A stretch of 64,000 nucleotides of DNA, from assembly GCA_030016715.1 (NCBI GenBank), contig JASEJD010000008.1:1-64000 (forward strand). Direction: 5' to 3'. Below, in pieces: positions 8,870 to 19,878 of the stretch (position 1 is the stretch's first letter; each line of letters opens with the position of its first letter). Made by a program: the position numbers and the translations under genes. This DNA is from Methanobacteriaceae archaeon. GTDB taxonomy: Archaea; Methanobacteriota; Methanobacteria; Methanobacteriales; Methanobacteriaceae. A model generated the notes under the pieces. The model had not been told where the DNA came from. It did no database searches and saw only the letters and a list, made by a program, of their open reading frames with translations.

Positions 8870-10531
8870 TTATGTGAATTCAATCTCAAAGGCTACTACA
8901 GGATATTCAAGATTGAAATTCGTTATAACTTCGGGGTTAATCTCTCCAAAGAATCCTTTAAGCTGTGTTTCACCTTTTGATTTGTTAATTCCATTTACCA
9001 AGGCACATCTTCCATTTATAAATGAAGGATGATCATATACATCAATCTCCATTTCCAGTCCTAAATTGGATATTATTGAGTCTATTATGGATTTTATCTC
9101 GGTGAAATTGGCTGATGAATGGGTTACGGCTCCAGAAAGTTTTTTAACCATTCTAATATGAGTCTCCTTAGTATTATCAATAAAAACTGTATCTCCAATC
9201 TCAAAAATTTTTTGTGGAAGCTCTTCGTGTTTATTATTCTCTAAAAATTCCATTAATCCATTTAATAGACTTTTTCGGATCATTGTTCGTTCAACAGATA
9301 TTGGCTGAGCCACTTGAACTCTTTCATCTTCTTCTAAATTCAAATTTGCATAATGCATCTTTTCATTAGTTAACATTAAACTCATGATCTCATTGAAACC
9401 AAGACCAATCAATATTTCTCTTAAAATGCTATCAAAAGCATCCCATTTATTTTCTTTTCCTACAGTTGAAATTTCAGGCATCATAGGTTTTATCTTGTTA
9501 AAACAGTACCCTATAGCTATGTTTTCAATTATATCTACTTGATGCAATATATCGATCCTATAAGGAGGGATACTTACTTCAATTTCACCCATCTTTGTAT
9601 TTATAGCCCCCAGTCTTACTCTTTCCAGCATATTAACAATACTTTCTTCGTCAATGTCAACACCGATTATTTTCCTAGCATCTTCTACACTTACCAGCTT
9701 CTTTTTAGGCATAAAATTAGGTGTAGTAACATTTCTATCATGATACTTGATTTCCAGAGATTTGATCTGAGCTCCTGCTTCAGCAAAGGAAGAGGCAATA
9801 ATGTTTAAGGCGTGGTTAACAGCCTTTTCATCAGTTCCAGTGACATCAATTAACACATTTTTAGTATCTTCTGTTAATTTGGTGAGTTCTCCATTAATTA
9901 TAGGGGGCATGGAAAGAACTTCATTGTTTGAATCAACAATGAGTGGATATTGATTATGATCATGAATAAGGTGTGCATATTCCACTCCTTTTTTATGTTC
10001 TTGCAAAATTTCTTTAAGACTCATTTCCTCCACAGAATCTAGAGGTATGAATGTTTCTCCATTAGGATCAGCAGCTCTATAACTAAATGGGGGTTCAATT
10101 ACATCTAAATTGTGTATACCTATAGCTACTTTTTTACGGTCACGACCAATAACCCAATGCAAATCTTCTTGGAATTCCATAATTTGCTTCAACTTATTTT
10201 CATTTAGATTCACACCTTCCGCTACACAAAAACCTATATAAGGCCTGATTTCCTCAAGATCAGGATCTACTTCCACTTCCATTCCAGAATTGGTTATTTC
10301 GTATTGTGGGAGACCAGTTTCTATTTCTAGAAATCCTTTCAATGTCCTAGCAATTCCTTCAACACTGAAATGATCAGGACGATTAGGGAAAAATTCAACC
10401 CGTATTGTTTTTTCATCATAATCTTCAATATCGCTGCCTATCATAGGTAGTAACTCTATCAGCTTTTTAGGTGATATTTCAGTTTCTAAAACTTGGTATA
10501 AATCTTCATAATCAAATGTAATGACCGGCAT
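8870..10531 (-). CDS. pheT: Phenylalanine--tRNA ligase beta subunit
   Basis: A 553-residue archaeal/eukaryal-type PheT, shorter than the bacterial form because it lacks the N-terminal EMAP-like and C-terminal anticodon-binding domains. It pairs with PheS as an alpha2beta2 tetramer that charges tRNA-Phe. Visible parts are the B3/B4 editing region (about 80-260), the B5 domain (about 270-350, [18 protein letters not shown]) and the class II-like core (360-550). The partner pheS is 25 kb away (35841), so the two subunits are not co-transcribed. GGAG precedes the start. Confidence 0.93.
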   Translation of the reverse strand: MPVITFDYEDLYQVLETEISPKKLIELLPMIGSDIEDYDEKTIRVEFFPNRPDHFSVEGIARTLKGFLEIETGLPQYEITNSGMEVEVDPDLEEIRPYIGFCVAEGVNLNENKLKQIMEFQEDLHWVIGRDRKKVAIGIHNLDVIEPPFSYRAADPNGETFIPLDSVEEMSLKEILQEHKKGVEYAHLIHDHNQYPLIVDSNNEVLSMPPIINGELTKLTEDTKNVLIDVTGTDEKAVNHALNIIASSFAEAGAQIKSLEIKYHDRNVTTPNFMPKKKLVSVEDARKIIGVDIDEESIVNMLERVRLGAINTKMGEIEVSIPPYRIDILHQVDIIENIAIGYCFNKIKPMMPEISTVGKENKWDAFDSILREILIGLGFNEIMSLMLTNEKMHYANLNLEEDERVQVAQPISVERTMIRKSLLNGLMEFLENNKHEELPQKIFEIGDTVFIDNTKETHIRMVKKLSGAVTHSSANFTEIKSIIDSIISNLGLEMEIDVYDHPSFINGRCALVNGINKSKGETQLKGFFGEINPEVITNFNLEYPVVAFEIEFT

Positions 10532-10701
10532 ATTATTTTACTCCTTCTTTGGAATTGATTATTTGAATTAAACTCTTTGTTGTGTAAAATTGACATTTAA
10601 TAATTCTATATAGACAATAATTTGGTATTAATTTATTAATAAATATTGTTTCATAGTTTGATGAAATAAGGGAAATAGTAATCAATTTTTAGTTGATTTA
10701 A

Positions 10702-11061
10702 TTATCTTCCTGAAAATATTAACATGAAGAATAATGATTCAATGGTAAAATGTAGGGCTCTGTGCTGTAGGTGGGTCATTTTATGTCCAGATAATTCATG
10801 ATATAAATCTATCACCATATGTATTAATGCCCCTAATATACCAATCTCCAGAGATAAAAATACGACTGAAAGAACAACAAAATGAAAAAGTGATTCCATT
10901 ATTTCGTGTACAAGCCATAATTTTATATTAGATGCTACAGTTTCCTTAATAATTCCTCCTAGCAATATATAAAAATCAGAGAACACATTCCAAAATAGGA
11001 AAGTGTGAATCTCATCACTAATTGCCAGAACTACTGCCACATAAAACCATAATATATCCAT
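10702..11061 (-). CDS. Small membrane protein, unknown function
   Basis: A 119-residue protein with three or four predicted membrane helices and an unusual density of His and Glu close to the helices ([33 protein letters not shown]), which could bind metal or heme. I do not recognise the family. It is monocistronic, upstream of pheT on the same strand with a 170-base gap, and is followed on the other side by a long empty AT-rich stretch. Hydrophobicity and a complete frame support it as a real gene. Confidence 0.65.
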   Translation of the reverse strand: MDILWFYVAVVLAISDEIHTFLFWNVFSDFYILLGGIIKETVASNIKLWLVHEIMESLFHFVVLSVVFLSLEIGILGALIHMVIDLYHELSGHKMTHLQHRALHFTIESLFFMLIFSGR

Positions 11062-11757
11062 TATTAATTCACCAGATCAATATAATACGTCACTATTTTC
11101 AATTTATCTTATATTTTAATTAGTATAGAAGAATTCAATCATGATAATACTTTAATCTTTAATAAATTCCATATTACCTTATCTTCCTTTATTTTGTTCA
11201 AGATAATTATAGATACAATAAATATTTAATATAAGGTTTTTGTTTGATTTACCCATAATTTTTTTTGGCAATGTTTTATAATATAAAAGCTATTATCATG
11301 TTTTAAGTAATATACTGAACTAAAATTTTGAGAAATAGCTTTCAATTGATATAAATCATTTTATTTATGATTATGTTGATTTAATAATATGAAAAATAGA
11401 GAATTTACTGGTCCAGTATAATAAAAAATGAGTAGTAGTATTAAATTATTATAGATAAAAATTAATGAAACATAATATTATTTTAATGAAGTTTGGAAAT
11501 AAACAGTACTTATTATACTAAACTTATAAATATGTTTAAAAAACCATTAGAACTGCTAGATATATAATTATCGAACCATGAGAATTATCTCTGCAATTTA
11601 ATAGATTATATAGCATATAAAAATGAAATCAGATTATAGATTTATTGATACGATATATTTGTTGATATTATACATAATATTGAAATTTAGTTAAAATATA
11701 CTAATTCATATAATTATAACCAAACTAATATGGAATAATAGATGGAGAGAAAATTAA
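11062..11757 (+). other. Long AT-rich intergenic region upstream of valS
   Basis: About 700 bases between divergent genes. I see no convincing frame, repeat or tRNA. It is almost entirely A/T with scattered TATA-like strings, the last of which must serve valS; GGAGAG at 11742-11747 is the valS ribosome binding site. A long untranslated leader for valS is possible, but no strong hairpin is visible by eye. Confidence 0.5.
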
Positions 11758-14436
11758 ATGATAGAAAATAAGATTCCTAAAGACTATGATCACAAGAAAG
11801 AGTCATCATGGCAAAAAATCTGGCAAAAAAATAATATTCATAAATTTATAGGTGATGGAACCCGTCCATATTATATAATTGACACACCACCACCATATCC
11901 TACTGGATCCATACATATGGGGCATGTGTTAAACTGGCTGTACATGGACATCATAGCCAGATATAATAGAATGAAAGGTTTTGATGTGATGTTTCCCCAA
12001 GGATGGGACTGTCACGGCCTTCCCACCGAGGTTAAAGTGGAAGAAACATATAAAATAAAAAAAAGTGACGTTCCCCGTGAAAAATTTCGTGAAATGTGCA
12101 TTGATCTGACCCGTGAAAATATTAAGATGATGAGAAGTCAGATGCAAAAACTGGGATTTTCTCAGGATTGGTCCCGGGAATATGTAACCATGACTGATGA
12201 ATACATGGAAAAAACCCAACTATCATTTCTGAAATTATACCAGAAAGGACTGATATATCAAGGTATTCACCCAGTAAACTGGTGTCCAAGATGTGAAACG
12301 GCCATAGCATTTGCTGAAGTAGAATATTCAGAAAATGAAACATATTTAAACTATTTAGAGTTTAAGGAAGAAAATGGTGGAAAAGGAGTAATGATTGCCA
12401 CAACAAGGCCCGAATTATTATCCGCATGTGTAGCAGTAGTGGTACATCCTGATGATGAAAGATACCAGGAACTGGCTGGAAAAAAAGTAATTGTTCCCCT
12501 ATTCGGTCAGAAAGTGGAGATAATTACTGATAAGGAAGTTGACCCTGAATTTGGAACTGGCGCTGTAATGATTTGTACATTTGGGGATAAAACTGATGTT
12601 TCATGGGTTAATCGCTACAATTTGAATATAATTGAAGCTATTGATGAGAAAGGAATGATGACTACTGCAGCCGGAAAATATGAAGGTCTTCCTTTATCTG
12701 TGTGTAAGGTTAGGATCATAGAAGACTTGGAAAATCAGGGCATTTTAATTAAAAAAGAAAAGATAGATCAAAATTTGGGTCAATGCTGGAGATGTAAAAC
12801 TCCTATTGAAATTTTAGTTAAAAAACAGTGGTTTGTTGCTGTAAAAGATATGATTAATGATGTAACTGAAGCATCAGAGGATATGAATTGGGTTCCAGAA
12901 CATATGAAAACACGTTTATTAAACTGGACAGGTTCCATGGATTGGGACTGGTGTATATCTCGTCAAAGGATATTTGCAACTCCCATACCAGTATGGTACT
13001 GCACAAATTGTGGAAAAGTGCATCTACCACAACCTGATGAACTCCCAATAGACCCTGCCCATGAATCATTTAAAGCTGAATGTGAATGTGGAAACAGTGA
13101 ATTTAGGGGAGAAGTTGACGTATTAGACACATGGATGGATAGTTCCATAAGTCCATTGGTTATTGCAGGATGGCCTTCTGATGAATATAAGAAACTATAT
13201 CCCTCCAAACTAAGACAACAAGGCCATGATATTATACGTACCTGGGCATTCTACACAATACTTAGATGTAAAGCTTTAACCGGCTATGCTCCATTTAATG
13301 AAGTTGTAGTAAATGGAATGGTTTTTGGTGACGATGGGCATAAAATGAGTAAATCAAGGGGAAACGTTATTTCTCCTGAAGATGTGATTACTGATTATGG
13401 TGCTGATGCATTAAGATTATGGGCTTCCAACAGTGTACCTGGGTCTGATGTTCCCTTTGAATGGAAAGACGTTAAATATGGATATAAATTTATAAGAAAG
13501 TTTTGGAATGCTTTTAGATTTATCAATATACACATATCTGAATTTGAGATAGATGAATCTGAAGATAATTTTATTAAAACATTAAAACCTTTAGATAAAT
13601 GGATACTATCTAAATTGAATCGTTTAAATAAGCTAGTTACTAATTCACTGGATTCATATCAATTTGCAGAAGCTGTTTCCCATATTCAAAGATTTGTATG
13701 GCATGACTTCTGTGATGAATATATTGAATCAGTTAAATACCGATTATATACTGAAAAATCAGATATGTCTAGTTCTAAGAATGCTGCCCAATACACACTT
13801 AAAACAGTTATACTAACCAGTTTAAAGCTTTTAGCCCCATTTATTCCCCATTTTGTTGAGGAAGTCTATCAACATATTAATAATAGCAAAAATTTCTCTA
13901 GTATCCACTCTACTTCATGGCAAGAGTTTATCCCAGAATTAATAGATGATGAATCAGAGAATTTGGGAAATATTGGAGTTCAAATAATTGGAGAGATAAG
14001 AAGATTTAAATCAGCATCCAAGATGCCTTTAAACACAAATATAAAAACCGTCAACATTTACACTTCTGATAAAAAGCTACATGCAAAAATTAAGAAATTA
14101 ATCGATGATATTAAAGGTACCATGCGCATATCAAAGTTGAATGTTGAAATAGGTAAGCCTGATATCCATGAAAAGGTGGTGGAAGTGACTCCCAAAATGG
14201 ATAAAATTGGGCCAGAATTTAAGAAGGACTCCTCTAAAATTGTTAAATATTTAAATTCAACCGTTCCACAAGATATAGTGAACCAAATGGAACAAGAAGG
14301 ATTTATTATTGTTGAAGATTGTAAAATTACATTAGATCATATCACCCTAAAAAAAGAAGTGGTGGGAAAAACTGGTGAAAAAGTGGAAATACAACAGATA
14401 GAAGACTTAGGGATAATATTGGAGATAGTGATTTAA
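11758..14436 (+). CDS. valS: Valine--tRNA ligase
   Basis: An 892-residue class I synthetase that charges tRNA-Val and edits threonine. The HIGH motif reads HMGH ([12 protein letters not shown], about residue 52) and the KMSKS motif is exact near residue 530 (KMSKSRGNV). The CP1 editing domain (about 200-340) includes [13 protein letters not shown]. Zinc-type Cys clusters occur near 180 (CPRCE), 342 (CWRCK) and 415-440. The C terminus carries the anticodon-binding helices. It is the first gene of an operon; its stop overlaps the aroA start (TAATG). Confidence 0.96.
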   Translation: MIENKIPKDYDHKKESSWQKIWQKNNIHKFIGDGTRPYYIIDTPPPYPTGSIHMGHVLNWLYMDIIARYNRMKGFDVMFPQGWDCHGLPTEVKVEETYKIKKSDVPREKFREMCIDLTRENIKMMRSQMQKLGFSQDWSREYVTMTDEYMEKTQLSFLKLYQKGLIYQGIHPVNWCPRCETAIAFAEVEYSENETYLNYLEFKEENGGKGVMIATTRPELLSACVAVVVHPDDERYQELAGKKVIVPLFGQKVEIITDKEVDPEFGTGAVMICTFGDKTDVSWVNRYNLNIIEAIDEKGMMTTAAGKYEGLPLSVCKVRIIEDLENQGILIKKEKIDQNLGQCWRCKTPIEILVKKQWFVAVKDMINDVTEASEDMNWVPEHMKTRLLNWTGSMDWDWCISRQRIFATPIPVWYCTNCGKVHLPQPDELPIDPAHESFKAECECGNSEFRGEVDVLDTWMDSSISPLVIAGWPSDEYKKLYPSKLRQQGHDIIRTWAFYTILRCKALTGYAPFNEVVVNGMVFGDDGHKMSKSRGNVISPEDVITDYGADALRLWASNSVPGSDVPFEWKDVKYGYKFIRKFWNAFRFINIHISEFEIDESEDNFIKTLKPLDKWILSKLNRLNKLVTNSLDSYQFAEAVSHIQRFVWHDFCDEYIESVKYRLYTEKSDMSSSKNAAQYTLKTVILTSLKLLAPFIPHFVEEVYQHINNSKNFSSIHSTSWQEFIPELIDDESENLGNIGVQIIGEIRRFKSASKMPLNTNIKTVNIYTSDKKLHAKIKKLIDDIKGTMRISKLNVEIGKPDIHEKVVEVTPKMDKIGPEFKKDSSKIVKYLNSTVPQDIVNQMEQEGFIIVEDCKITLDHITLKKEVVGKTGEKVEIQQIEDLGIILEIVI

Positions 14437-15707
14437 TGGAATTAACTGTCAAAAAAACAGATGAAATTTATGGAGTAATCAAAGCTCCTCCTTCTAAAAG
14501 TTACACGCACCGAGCTGTAATTATTGCTTCCTTAGCCGAAGGAACATCAATACTTAGAGATCCACTTTACTCTGAGGATACTAATGCATCTATTGCTGCG
14601 TGCCGATGTTTTGGAACTGATATTGAAACATTTGATAAATACTGCAAAGTAGAGGGTACTTCAGGTAAACTTAAAACTCCAGAAGACGTGATAAATGTTA
14701 AAAATTCAGGGACTACACTGCGAATAATGACCAGTGTCTCTGCACTCTCACCAGGGACCACAGTTTTAACTGGTGATGATTCCTTGCGAAAAAGACCCAT
14801 GCAAGATCTCTTAGATGCACTAAAAAAACTTAAAGTTAATGCTTATTCAACTAGAAATAATGGAATGCCACCCATAGTTATAAACAGTGGTTTAAGTGGA
14901 GGAGAAACATGTATAAAAGGTAATATTAGTTCTCAGTTTATATCATCCCTTCTAATATCTTCTACTTACGCCAAAAAGCCAGTGCATATAAAAGTTAAGG
15001 GGGATTTCATCTCAAAACCCTATGTTGACATGACTATTGATGTTATGGAAAAATTTGGTGTTAAAGTGGAATTTGAATGGGAAAAAAACATGTTCCATGT
15101 GGATCCAGGCGTCTATAAAAGCACTGATTATACTATTGAAGGAGATTATTCATCTGCATCATATTTAGTAGCCGCAGCAGCTGCACTTAGATCTGAAGTA
15201 ACCATTAAAAACCTTTTTAAAAAATCAAAACAAGGAGATAAAATTATACTTGATATTGTCCAAGAAATGGGGGCCCAGGTTAAAATAAGAGATGATGAAA
15301 TCAAGATCATAAGTAATGGGAATTTAATTGGTATTGATGTTGATCTTAGTAATTCACCGGATCTTCTACCTACCATAGCTGCTTTAGGTGCTGTGGCTCA
15401 AGGAAAAACCCGGATATTTGGAGCAGAACATGCTCGTTTCAAAGAAACCGATAGAATCCATACCAGTGCAGTTGAACTCTCCAAATTAGGAGTAAAAGTT
15501 TCTGAAAAAGATGATGGATTAATAATTGAAGGCGGTGCAAAAGGAGGTGTTGTTAATTCCCATATGGATCATCGATTAGTTATGGCTTTATCTATTGTGG
15601 GAATTAAAGTTGGTAATATTAAAATTAAGAATGCATCTTGCTATGAGGTATCATTTCCTCATTTTCCCCAAGTTATGAATAAATTAGGGTGTAGGTTGGT
15701 AATATGA
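14436..15707 (+). CDS. aroA: 3-phosphoshikimate 1-carboxyvinyltransferase (EPSP synthase)
   Basis: A 423-residue enzyme that joins phosphoenolpyruvate to shikimate 3-phosphate, the sixth step of the shikimate pathway. Typical motifs are APPSKSYTHRA (about 18), KNSGTTLRIMT (about 89), the PEP-binding RKRPMQDLLDAL (about 118), the active-site ETDRI (about 333) and HRLVMAL near the C terminus. It overlaps valS by one base and the downstream GTPase by four bases (ATGA), so translation is coupled. Confidence 0.95.
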   Translation: MELTVKKTDEIYGVIKAPPSKSYTHRAVIIASLAEGTSILRDPLYSEDTNASIAACRCFGTDIETFDKYCKVEGTSGKLKTPEDVINVKNSGTTLRIMTSVSALSPGTTVLTGDDSLRKRPMQDLLDALKKLKVNAYSTRNNGMPPIVINSGLSGGETCIKGNISSQFISSLLISSTYAKKPVHIKVKGDFISKPYVDMTIDVMEKFGVKVEFEWEKNMFHVDPGVYKSTDYTIEGDYSSASYLVAAAAALRSEVTIKNLFKKSKQGDKIILDIVQEMGAQVKIRDDEIKIISNGNLIGIDVDLSNSPDLLPTIAALGAVAQGKTRIFGAEHARFKETDRIHTSAVELSKLGVKVSEKDDGLIIEGGAKGGVVNSHMDHRLVMALSIVGIKVGNIKIKNASCYEVSFPHFPQVMNKLGCRLVI

Positions 15708-16186
15708 TTAAAAAAAATAAAGAAATCAAAATTGTGATCTTAGGATCCTACAACTCGGGAAAAACAACAACTATAGAAAATTTAGTTAATCGACAAAAAG
15801 TTACCAAAATCGAATACCAAGGTACCACGGTAGCCATGGATTATGGAAATGTAATGATAGATGGATCTAAAATCCATATATTCGCTACACCCGGGCAGAA
15901 AAGATTTAAATTCATGCGCCAGATACTGTCTAGAGGTTTGAACGGTGCCATACTTGTTGTTGATAGTTCAGTAGGAGTTACTGATACAGATCAAGAAATT
16001 ATGGATAAATTAGAAAAAAATAACATACCTTATGTATTATTTGCTAATAAACAAGATATTAATCCCGTTAAAATCGATGTTGAAAATAAAAATATTCCCG
16101 TAATACCTACCATTGCCACCGATGGTGATGGCATACAAAAAGGGTTTGAAATACTTTTAAATATGATAAAACAATCATTTTTATAA
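15704..16186 (+). CDS. Small Ras-like GTPase
   Basis: A 160-residue single-domain GTPase. G1 is [10 protein letters not shown] (residues 12-21), the G3 region is TPGQKRF (about 64) in place of the usual DxxGQ, and G4 is NKQD (about 115). This fits the archaeal COG2229 group related to Gtr1/MglA-like small GTPases; no partner is evident. It lies between aroA (4-base overlap) and nth (TAATG overlap), so it is part of the valS operon, but its link to those enzymes is unclear. Confidence 0.85.
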   Translation: MIKKNKEIKIVILGSYNSGKTTTIENLVNRQKVTKIEYQGTTVAMDYGNVMIDGSKIHIFATPGQKRFKFMRQILSRGLNGAILVVDSSVGVTDTDQEIMDKLEKNNIPYVLFANKQDINPVKIDVENKNIPVIPTIATDGDGIQKGFEILLNMIKQSFL

Positions 16187-16851
16187 TGATTTTAAGTTTT
16201 TTTCTTAAGGAGGTAGCTTTCATATCTAAATCTATTGAAGAAATAGTTGATATTCTTTTGAAAAATTATAAACTAAGAGTTTTTGAGGATGGCGACCCTT
16301 ACAGGGTTCTTATAAGGACCATTTTATCACAGCGAACCCGTGATGAAAATACCGATATAGCATCAGCCAATTTATTCTCAAAATTTCATACCCTAGAAGA
16401 AGTTGCAAATGCTGATGTTGAAGAAATCCAGCCACTTATTAAAAAAGCCGGTTTTTACCGGGTTAAATCTCAAAGAATTAAAGAAATCTCCCAAATTCTT
16501 ATCGATGAATATCATGGAACTGTTCCTAGAGATATTAATGAATTATTAAAGCTCCCCGGAGTTGGTAGAAAAACTGCAAACTGTGTTCTTGTATATGGAT
16601 TTAAAGAAGCGGCAATACCTGTGGATGTGCATGTTCATCGAATATCAAATCGTTTAGGATTGGTTAATACAGAAAAACCTGATGATACAGAAATCAAACT
16701 GAAAAAAGTAGTTCCTAAAGATTTATGGATTGATTTAAATGACTTGTTAGTGCAGTTTGGTCAAGATATTTGTCGACCCATAAAACCCCAACATGATAGA
16801 TGTCCAATTAAAGATTACTGTGATTATTATAAAGAAATAAATAATAATTAA
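16186..16851 (+). CDS. nth: Endonuclease III (DNA glycosylase/AP lyase)
   Basis: An HhH-GPD base-excision repair enzyme of 221 residues. The catalytic Lys is in [11 protein letters not shown] (about 130) and the catalytic Asp in VDVHVHRI (about 149). The C-terminal iron-sulfur motif normally reads C-X6-C-X2-C-X5-C; here it is C-X6-H-X2-C-X5-C, so the second ligand is His. Start is uncertain: the ATG at 16186 overlaps the previous stop (TAATG), but a strong AAGGAGG at 16207-16213 points to codon ATA at 16222, exactly where relatives tend to begin (SKSIEEIVD). Confidence 0.92.
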   Translation: MILSFFLKEVAFISKSIEEIVDILLKNYKLRVFEDGDPYRVLIRTILSQRTRDENTDIASANLFSKFHTLEEVANADVEEIQPLIKKAGFYRVKSQRIKEISQILIDEYHGTVPRDINELLKLPGVGRKTANCVLVYGFKEAAIPVDVHVHRISNRLGLVNTEKPDDTEIKLKKVVPKDLWIDLNDLLVQFGQDICRPIKPQHDRCPIKDYCDYYKEINNN

Positions 16852-16892
16852 ATCATTTATAGAATTAGGATTAATTCAAAAATTATTTCAGA

Positions 16893-16903
16893 ATATTTAA
16901 ATA
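16893..16903 (+). promoter_or_regulatory. TATA box before the hairpin element
   Basis: ATATTTAAATA lies 42 bases after the nth stop and matches the box before tRNA-Ala in this window. The expected start of transcription is about 16920-16926, immediately before the first hairpin. Confidence 0.4.
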
Positions 16904-16914
16904 GGGGAGGGTTT

Positions 16915-16986
16915 TTGAGAAAGAAAATTCCTGAAGTCATGACGACCTCAGGAATATTATCAGGGGTCGTTGGTTGGAGGCGGTAA
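16915..16986 (+). CDS. Possible 23-residue small protein overlapping the hairpin element
   Basis: GGGGAGGG at 16904-16911, one of the strongest ribosome binding sites in the window, is followed at short spacing by a TTG at 16915. The frame runs for 23 codons to TAA at 16984-16986: a basic start (MRKKIPEV), a Gly/Val/Ile-rich middle and a WRR end. If the TATA box at 16893-16903 is the true promoter, transcription would begin downstream of this start, so the coding and RNA readings partly exclude each other unless nth read-through supplies the message. Confidence 0.3.
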   Translation: MRKKIPEVMTTSGILSGVVGWRR

Positions 16987-17011
16987 CGACCGAGATAACA
17001 ATTATTTTTTT
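16922..17011 (+). ncRNA. Candidate small structured RNA (two hairpins, T-run)
   Basis: A GC-rich island in an AT-rich gap. Hairpin 1 pairs ATTCCTGA (16927-16934) with TCAGGAAT (16948-16955), 8 perfect pairs with a 13-base loop. Hairpin 2 pairs GGTCGTT (16965-16971) with AACGACC (16985-16991), 7 perfect pairs, also with a 13-base loop, which displays GGAGG. The first loop carries ACGACC, which can instead pair with GGTCGT of hairpin 2, allowing an alternative fold or pseudoknot. A TATA box lies upstream and T7 (17005-17011) downstream. No known RNA family is recognised. A tiny coding gene in the same place is an alternative reading. Confidence 0.4.
17005..17011 (+). terminator. T7 run ending the hairpin element
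   Basis: Seven T in a row, 13 bases after hairpin 2, suited to archaeal oligo-T termination. It could also end transcripts reading through from nth. Confidence 0.4.
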
Positions 17012-17040
17012 ATTATTAAATTAATTTAATAGGAAATGGA

Positions 17041-17349
17041 TCATTTTTTTTGATCTTTGTGATGGATAAATGATTTTGATACTATATCTTTTTCTAAAGC
17101 CTTTAGTTTTTCTGCCAAAAAATCTAAAACCTTTCTTTTCTCAGAAAAAGATACTTTCTTTTTAGATAGCATATTAATTAATTCTGTGATGCTTCTAGCA
17201 GATTGTGTGCCCTTTTCTTCATCAATTAATATCAAATCTCTTTTTCCAATTTCTTTTGAAGGAACCACGCCCACAGCACCTAATATTCTACCGTTTTCAT
17301 CCTTCAAGTCTATTGAATTGGAAAAATTAGATTCTTCTTCTTCCTTCAT
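17041..17349 (-). CDS. Small acidic/basic soluble protein, unknown function
   Basis: A 102-residue protein that is acidic at the N terminus (MKEEEESNFSNS) and Lys-rich at the C terminus, with a short beta-rich centre (GRILGAVGVVPSKEIGKRDLILIDEE) and a predicted helical tail. No motif is recognised. GGAG lies 7 bases before the ATG, which supports the start. It is convergent with the nth operon and divergent from the PAS sensor gene. Confidence 0.6.
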   Translation of the reverse strand: MKEEEESNFSNSIDLKDENGRILGAVGVVPSKEIGKRDLILIDEEKGTQSARSITELINMLSKKKVSFSEKRKVLDFLAEKLKALEKDIVSKSFIHHKDQKK

Positions 17350-17560
17350 ATCTAGTCTCCTGAAGTTTATCCTTAAACTTGATATTTGACTTTATTTCAT
17401 CTAAATGCATCTTATTACATCTACATCCTCCATAGTATATAAAGGTTTGGATCATATATATTTTTAAACTACCAAAAATAATACGGTAATTATATAACAA
17501 TATTATTTTAAATTTTCACATAATCCTAATTGATACTCTTAGTTGTTAGGGGCTCAAACA

Positions 17561-19764
17561 ATGAGAGAGGTTAGAAAAAATAATAAAAAGGATGAAAATT
17601 CCATTAATATATCTAAAAAATATATTAATAAAATATCCTCAAATTATGATAATATTGAAGAGTTATTTAATGATTTTAATCAGCGAAAAGCCAAAATAAT
17701 GCTACAGAATGAAGAAATGCTGAAAAAATCAGAGGAATTAGAAAATTCAATTAGTAGATATCAAAACTTATATGAATTTGCTCCGGCAGGTCATTTTACT
17801 TTAAATGATAACGGATTAATAATTGAAGTTAACTTTGCTCTAGCTAAACTATTAGGTGAAAAAAAGATCGACCTTCTTGGGAAAAAATTCTCAAAATTTA
17901 TTGATCCTATTTTTGTTGAAAAATTTCATAATCATTTAAAAGATGTTTTAAAGAACAGAATCCCGCAAATATCAGAATTAGAACTTACTAGAAAAGATGG
18001 TAAAAAATTAACAGTTCAGTTAAAAACTATATCCTTTTTTAATAGTGATGGTAAATTGGAATTTCGAAATGCAGTTCTGGATCTAAGTAAACTAAAAGAA
18101 GCTGAAGAAAAAATTAGGTTATCTACAAATTATAACCGATGTCTTATAGAAACTAGCTTAGATCCATTAATAACCATTGCTACTGACGGTACAATTACCG
18201 ATACAAATCAGGCAGCGGAGAAAATTATCGGGTATTCCCGAAATGAACTTAAAGGTACTAAATATTCTAAATATGTTACTGAACCAGAAAAAGCAGAAGA
18301 TGGTTTCAGACAAGTATTAAAAAAAGGAAAATTGAAGAATTATCCATTGGAACTAATCCATCGAGATGGTCACTTAACACCAGTTTTATGTAATTCATCC
18401 ACATTTAAGGATAAATTTGGTAAAATTGTCGGAGTATTTGTAGCCGCTAGAGATATAAGCGAACAAATACGTGCTAATGAAAAGATTAAACAGTTGGCAA
18501 ATATTGTAGAATATTCTGATGATGCAATAATAGGTAAATCAATTGATGGGACCATTATAAGCTGGAATAAAGGGGCTGAAAATATCTTTGGTTATTCTGC
18601 CTCGGAAATTGTAGGTAAACATGTTGAAATACTAAAGTATCCGGAAATAAAAGGAAGAGCTGAAAAGATTATTCAAATGCTAAAAAAAGGGAAAAGACTT
18701 ACAAATTTTGAAACAGTTCGATTCAGGAAAGATGGTACAAAAATAGATGTTTCAATAAGCTGTTCTCCTGTTTTTAATAGCTCAGGAGAATTGATAGGAA
18801 CTTCAACTATTGCCCGGGATATAAGTAAAAGAAAAAAAGCTGAAAGAAAGTTGAAAGAATACCAGAAAAATCTTGAAAAAATTGTAAAAGAACGTACCAA
18901 AGAACTTGATTTCCAAGCACAGATATTGAAACAGGTCCGGGATGCAATTATTGTAACTAATGCAAAAAAACGTATAAAATATTGGAATAAGGGGGCTGAA
19001 GAGTTATATGGTATTAAATCAGAATATGCTGTTAACAGATTTCTAAATGACATTTTAAAAACTAAATGGTTAAGTGTTGATGATGAAAAGGCTTTTATAA
19101 TTCATATGAAAAAAAGGGTTACTGGCAGGGCGAGAACATTCATATAAAACCTGATGGTAAAAAAATCTATGTAGAATCTACAATAAATAAAATATTTCAT
19201 GGTAAAAATCATGGGTTCATTGCAGTGATAAGAGACATTTCTGAACGAAAAGAAATTGAAGAAGAATTAAAACGAAGTGAGGAAAAATATAGAATAATAG
19301 TTGAAAAAAGCCGTTCAGGAGTATTTTTAACAGATTATAAGAATAAGTTAAGCTATGTGAACCCTAGGATGGCTGAAATGCTTGGTTATACTGTAAAAGA
19401 GATGATGGGTAGAAATATATATGACTTTATTGATCCTGAAGGACTCAATAAATTTATTAAACATCTCCATAAACGAAAAGAGGGATTAGATAACATATAC
19501 GAAGTTAAATTTTTAAATAAAAATGGGTCAGCCCAATGGATGTTGATATCAACTAATCCTTTATTAAATATTGAAGGAAAATACTTTGGCTCAGTATCAG
19601 TGATGATTGATATTAGTGCACGTAAAGGTGTAGAAAAGGTTATGATTGAGGAAATGAAAGAAAAAGACCAAGACTTGCTATTTATAATGAGTAACATGAT
19701 GGAAGCAGTCAAGCCTTTAATTCATCAGAGAAATCAAAAAGATTTTAAAACAAAATTCACTTGA
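17561..19764 (+). pseudogene. Multi-PAS domain sensor protein, split by a frameshift
   Basis: Two adjacent frames (17561-19147 and about 19111-19764) encode one continuous PAS protein of about 734 residues if one base is restored at the A7 run 19109-19115. Five PAS units are visible: near residues 55-185, 190-305, 310-430, 460-575 (crossing the break) and 585-695, each with the S-box ending such as RDISERK, after an N-terminal coiled coil. No histidine kinase or output domain follows; the C-terminal tail is helical. Soluble, so a cytosolic redox or ligand sensor that must act through a partner. The lesion may be genuine, a slippage site or an assembly error. The start is ATG 17561 with weak AGGGG upstream. 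Confidence 0.8.
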
Positions 19765-19878
19765 TTGGTAGAAATTAAATTAATGAACAAATTTGGAACT
19801 GAAAACTTGTTATATAGAATTTCCGTAATGAAATAAAAAATTAAATTATTTAATAATTCAATAAATCTTATTTAATGA

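Noticed and set aside
19105-19118. Programmed -1 frameshift in the PAS gene
   Set aside because: The zero-frame phase is G AAA AAA, not the classic A AAA AAG phase; sequencing error, mutation or polymerase slippage are simpler.
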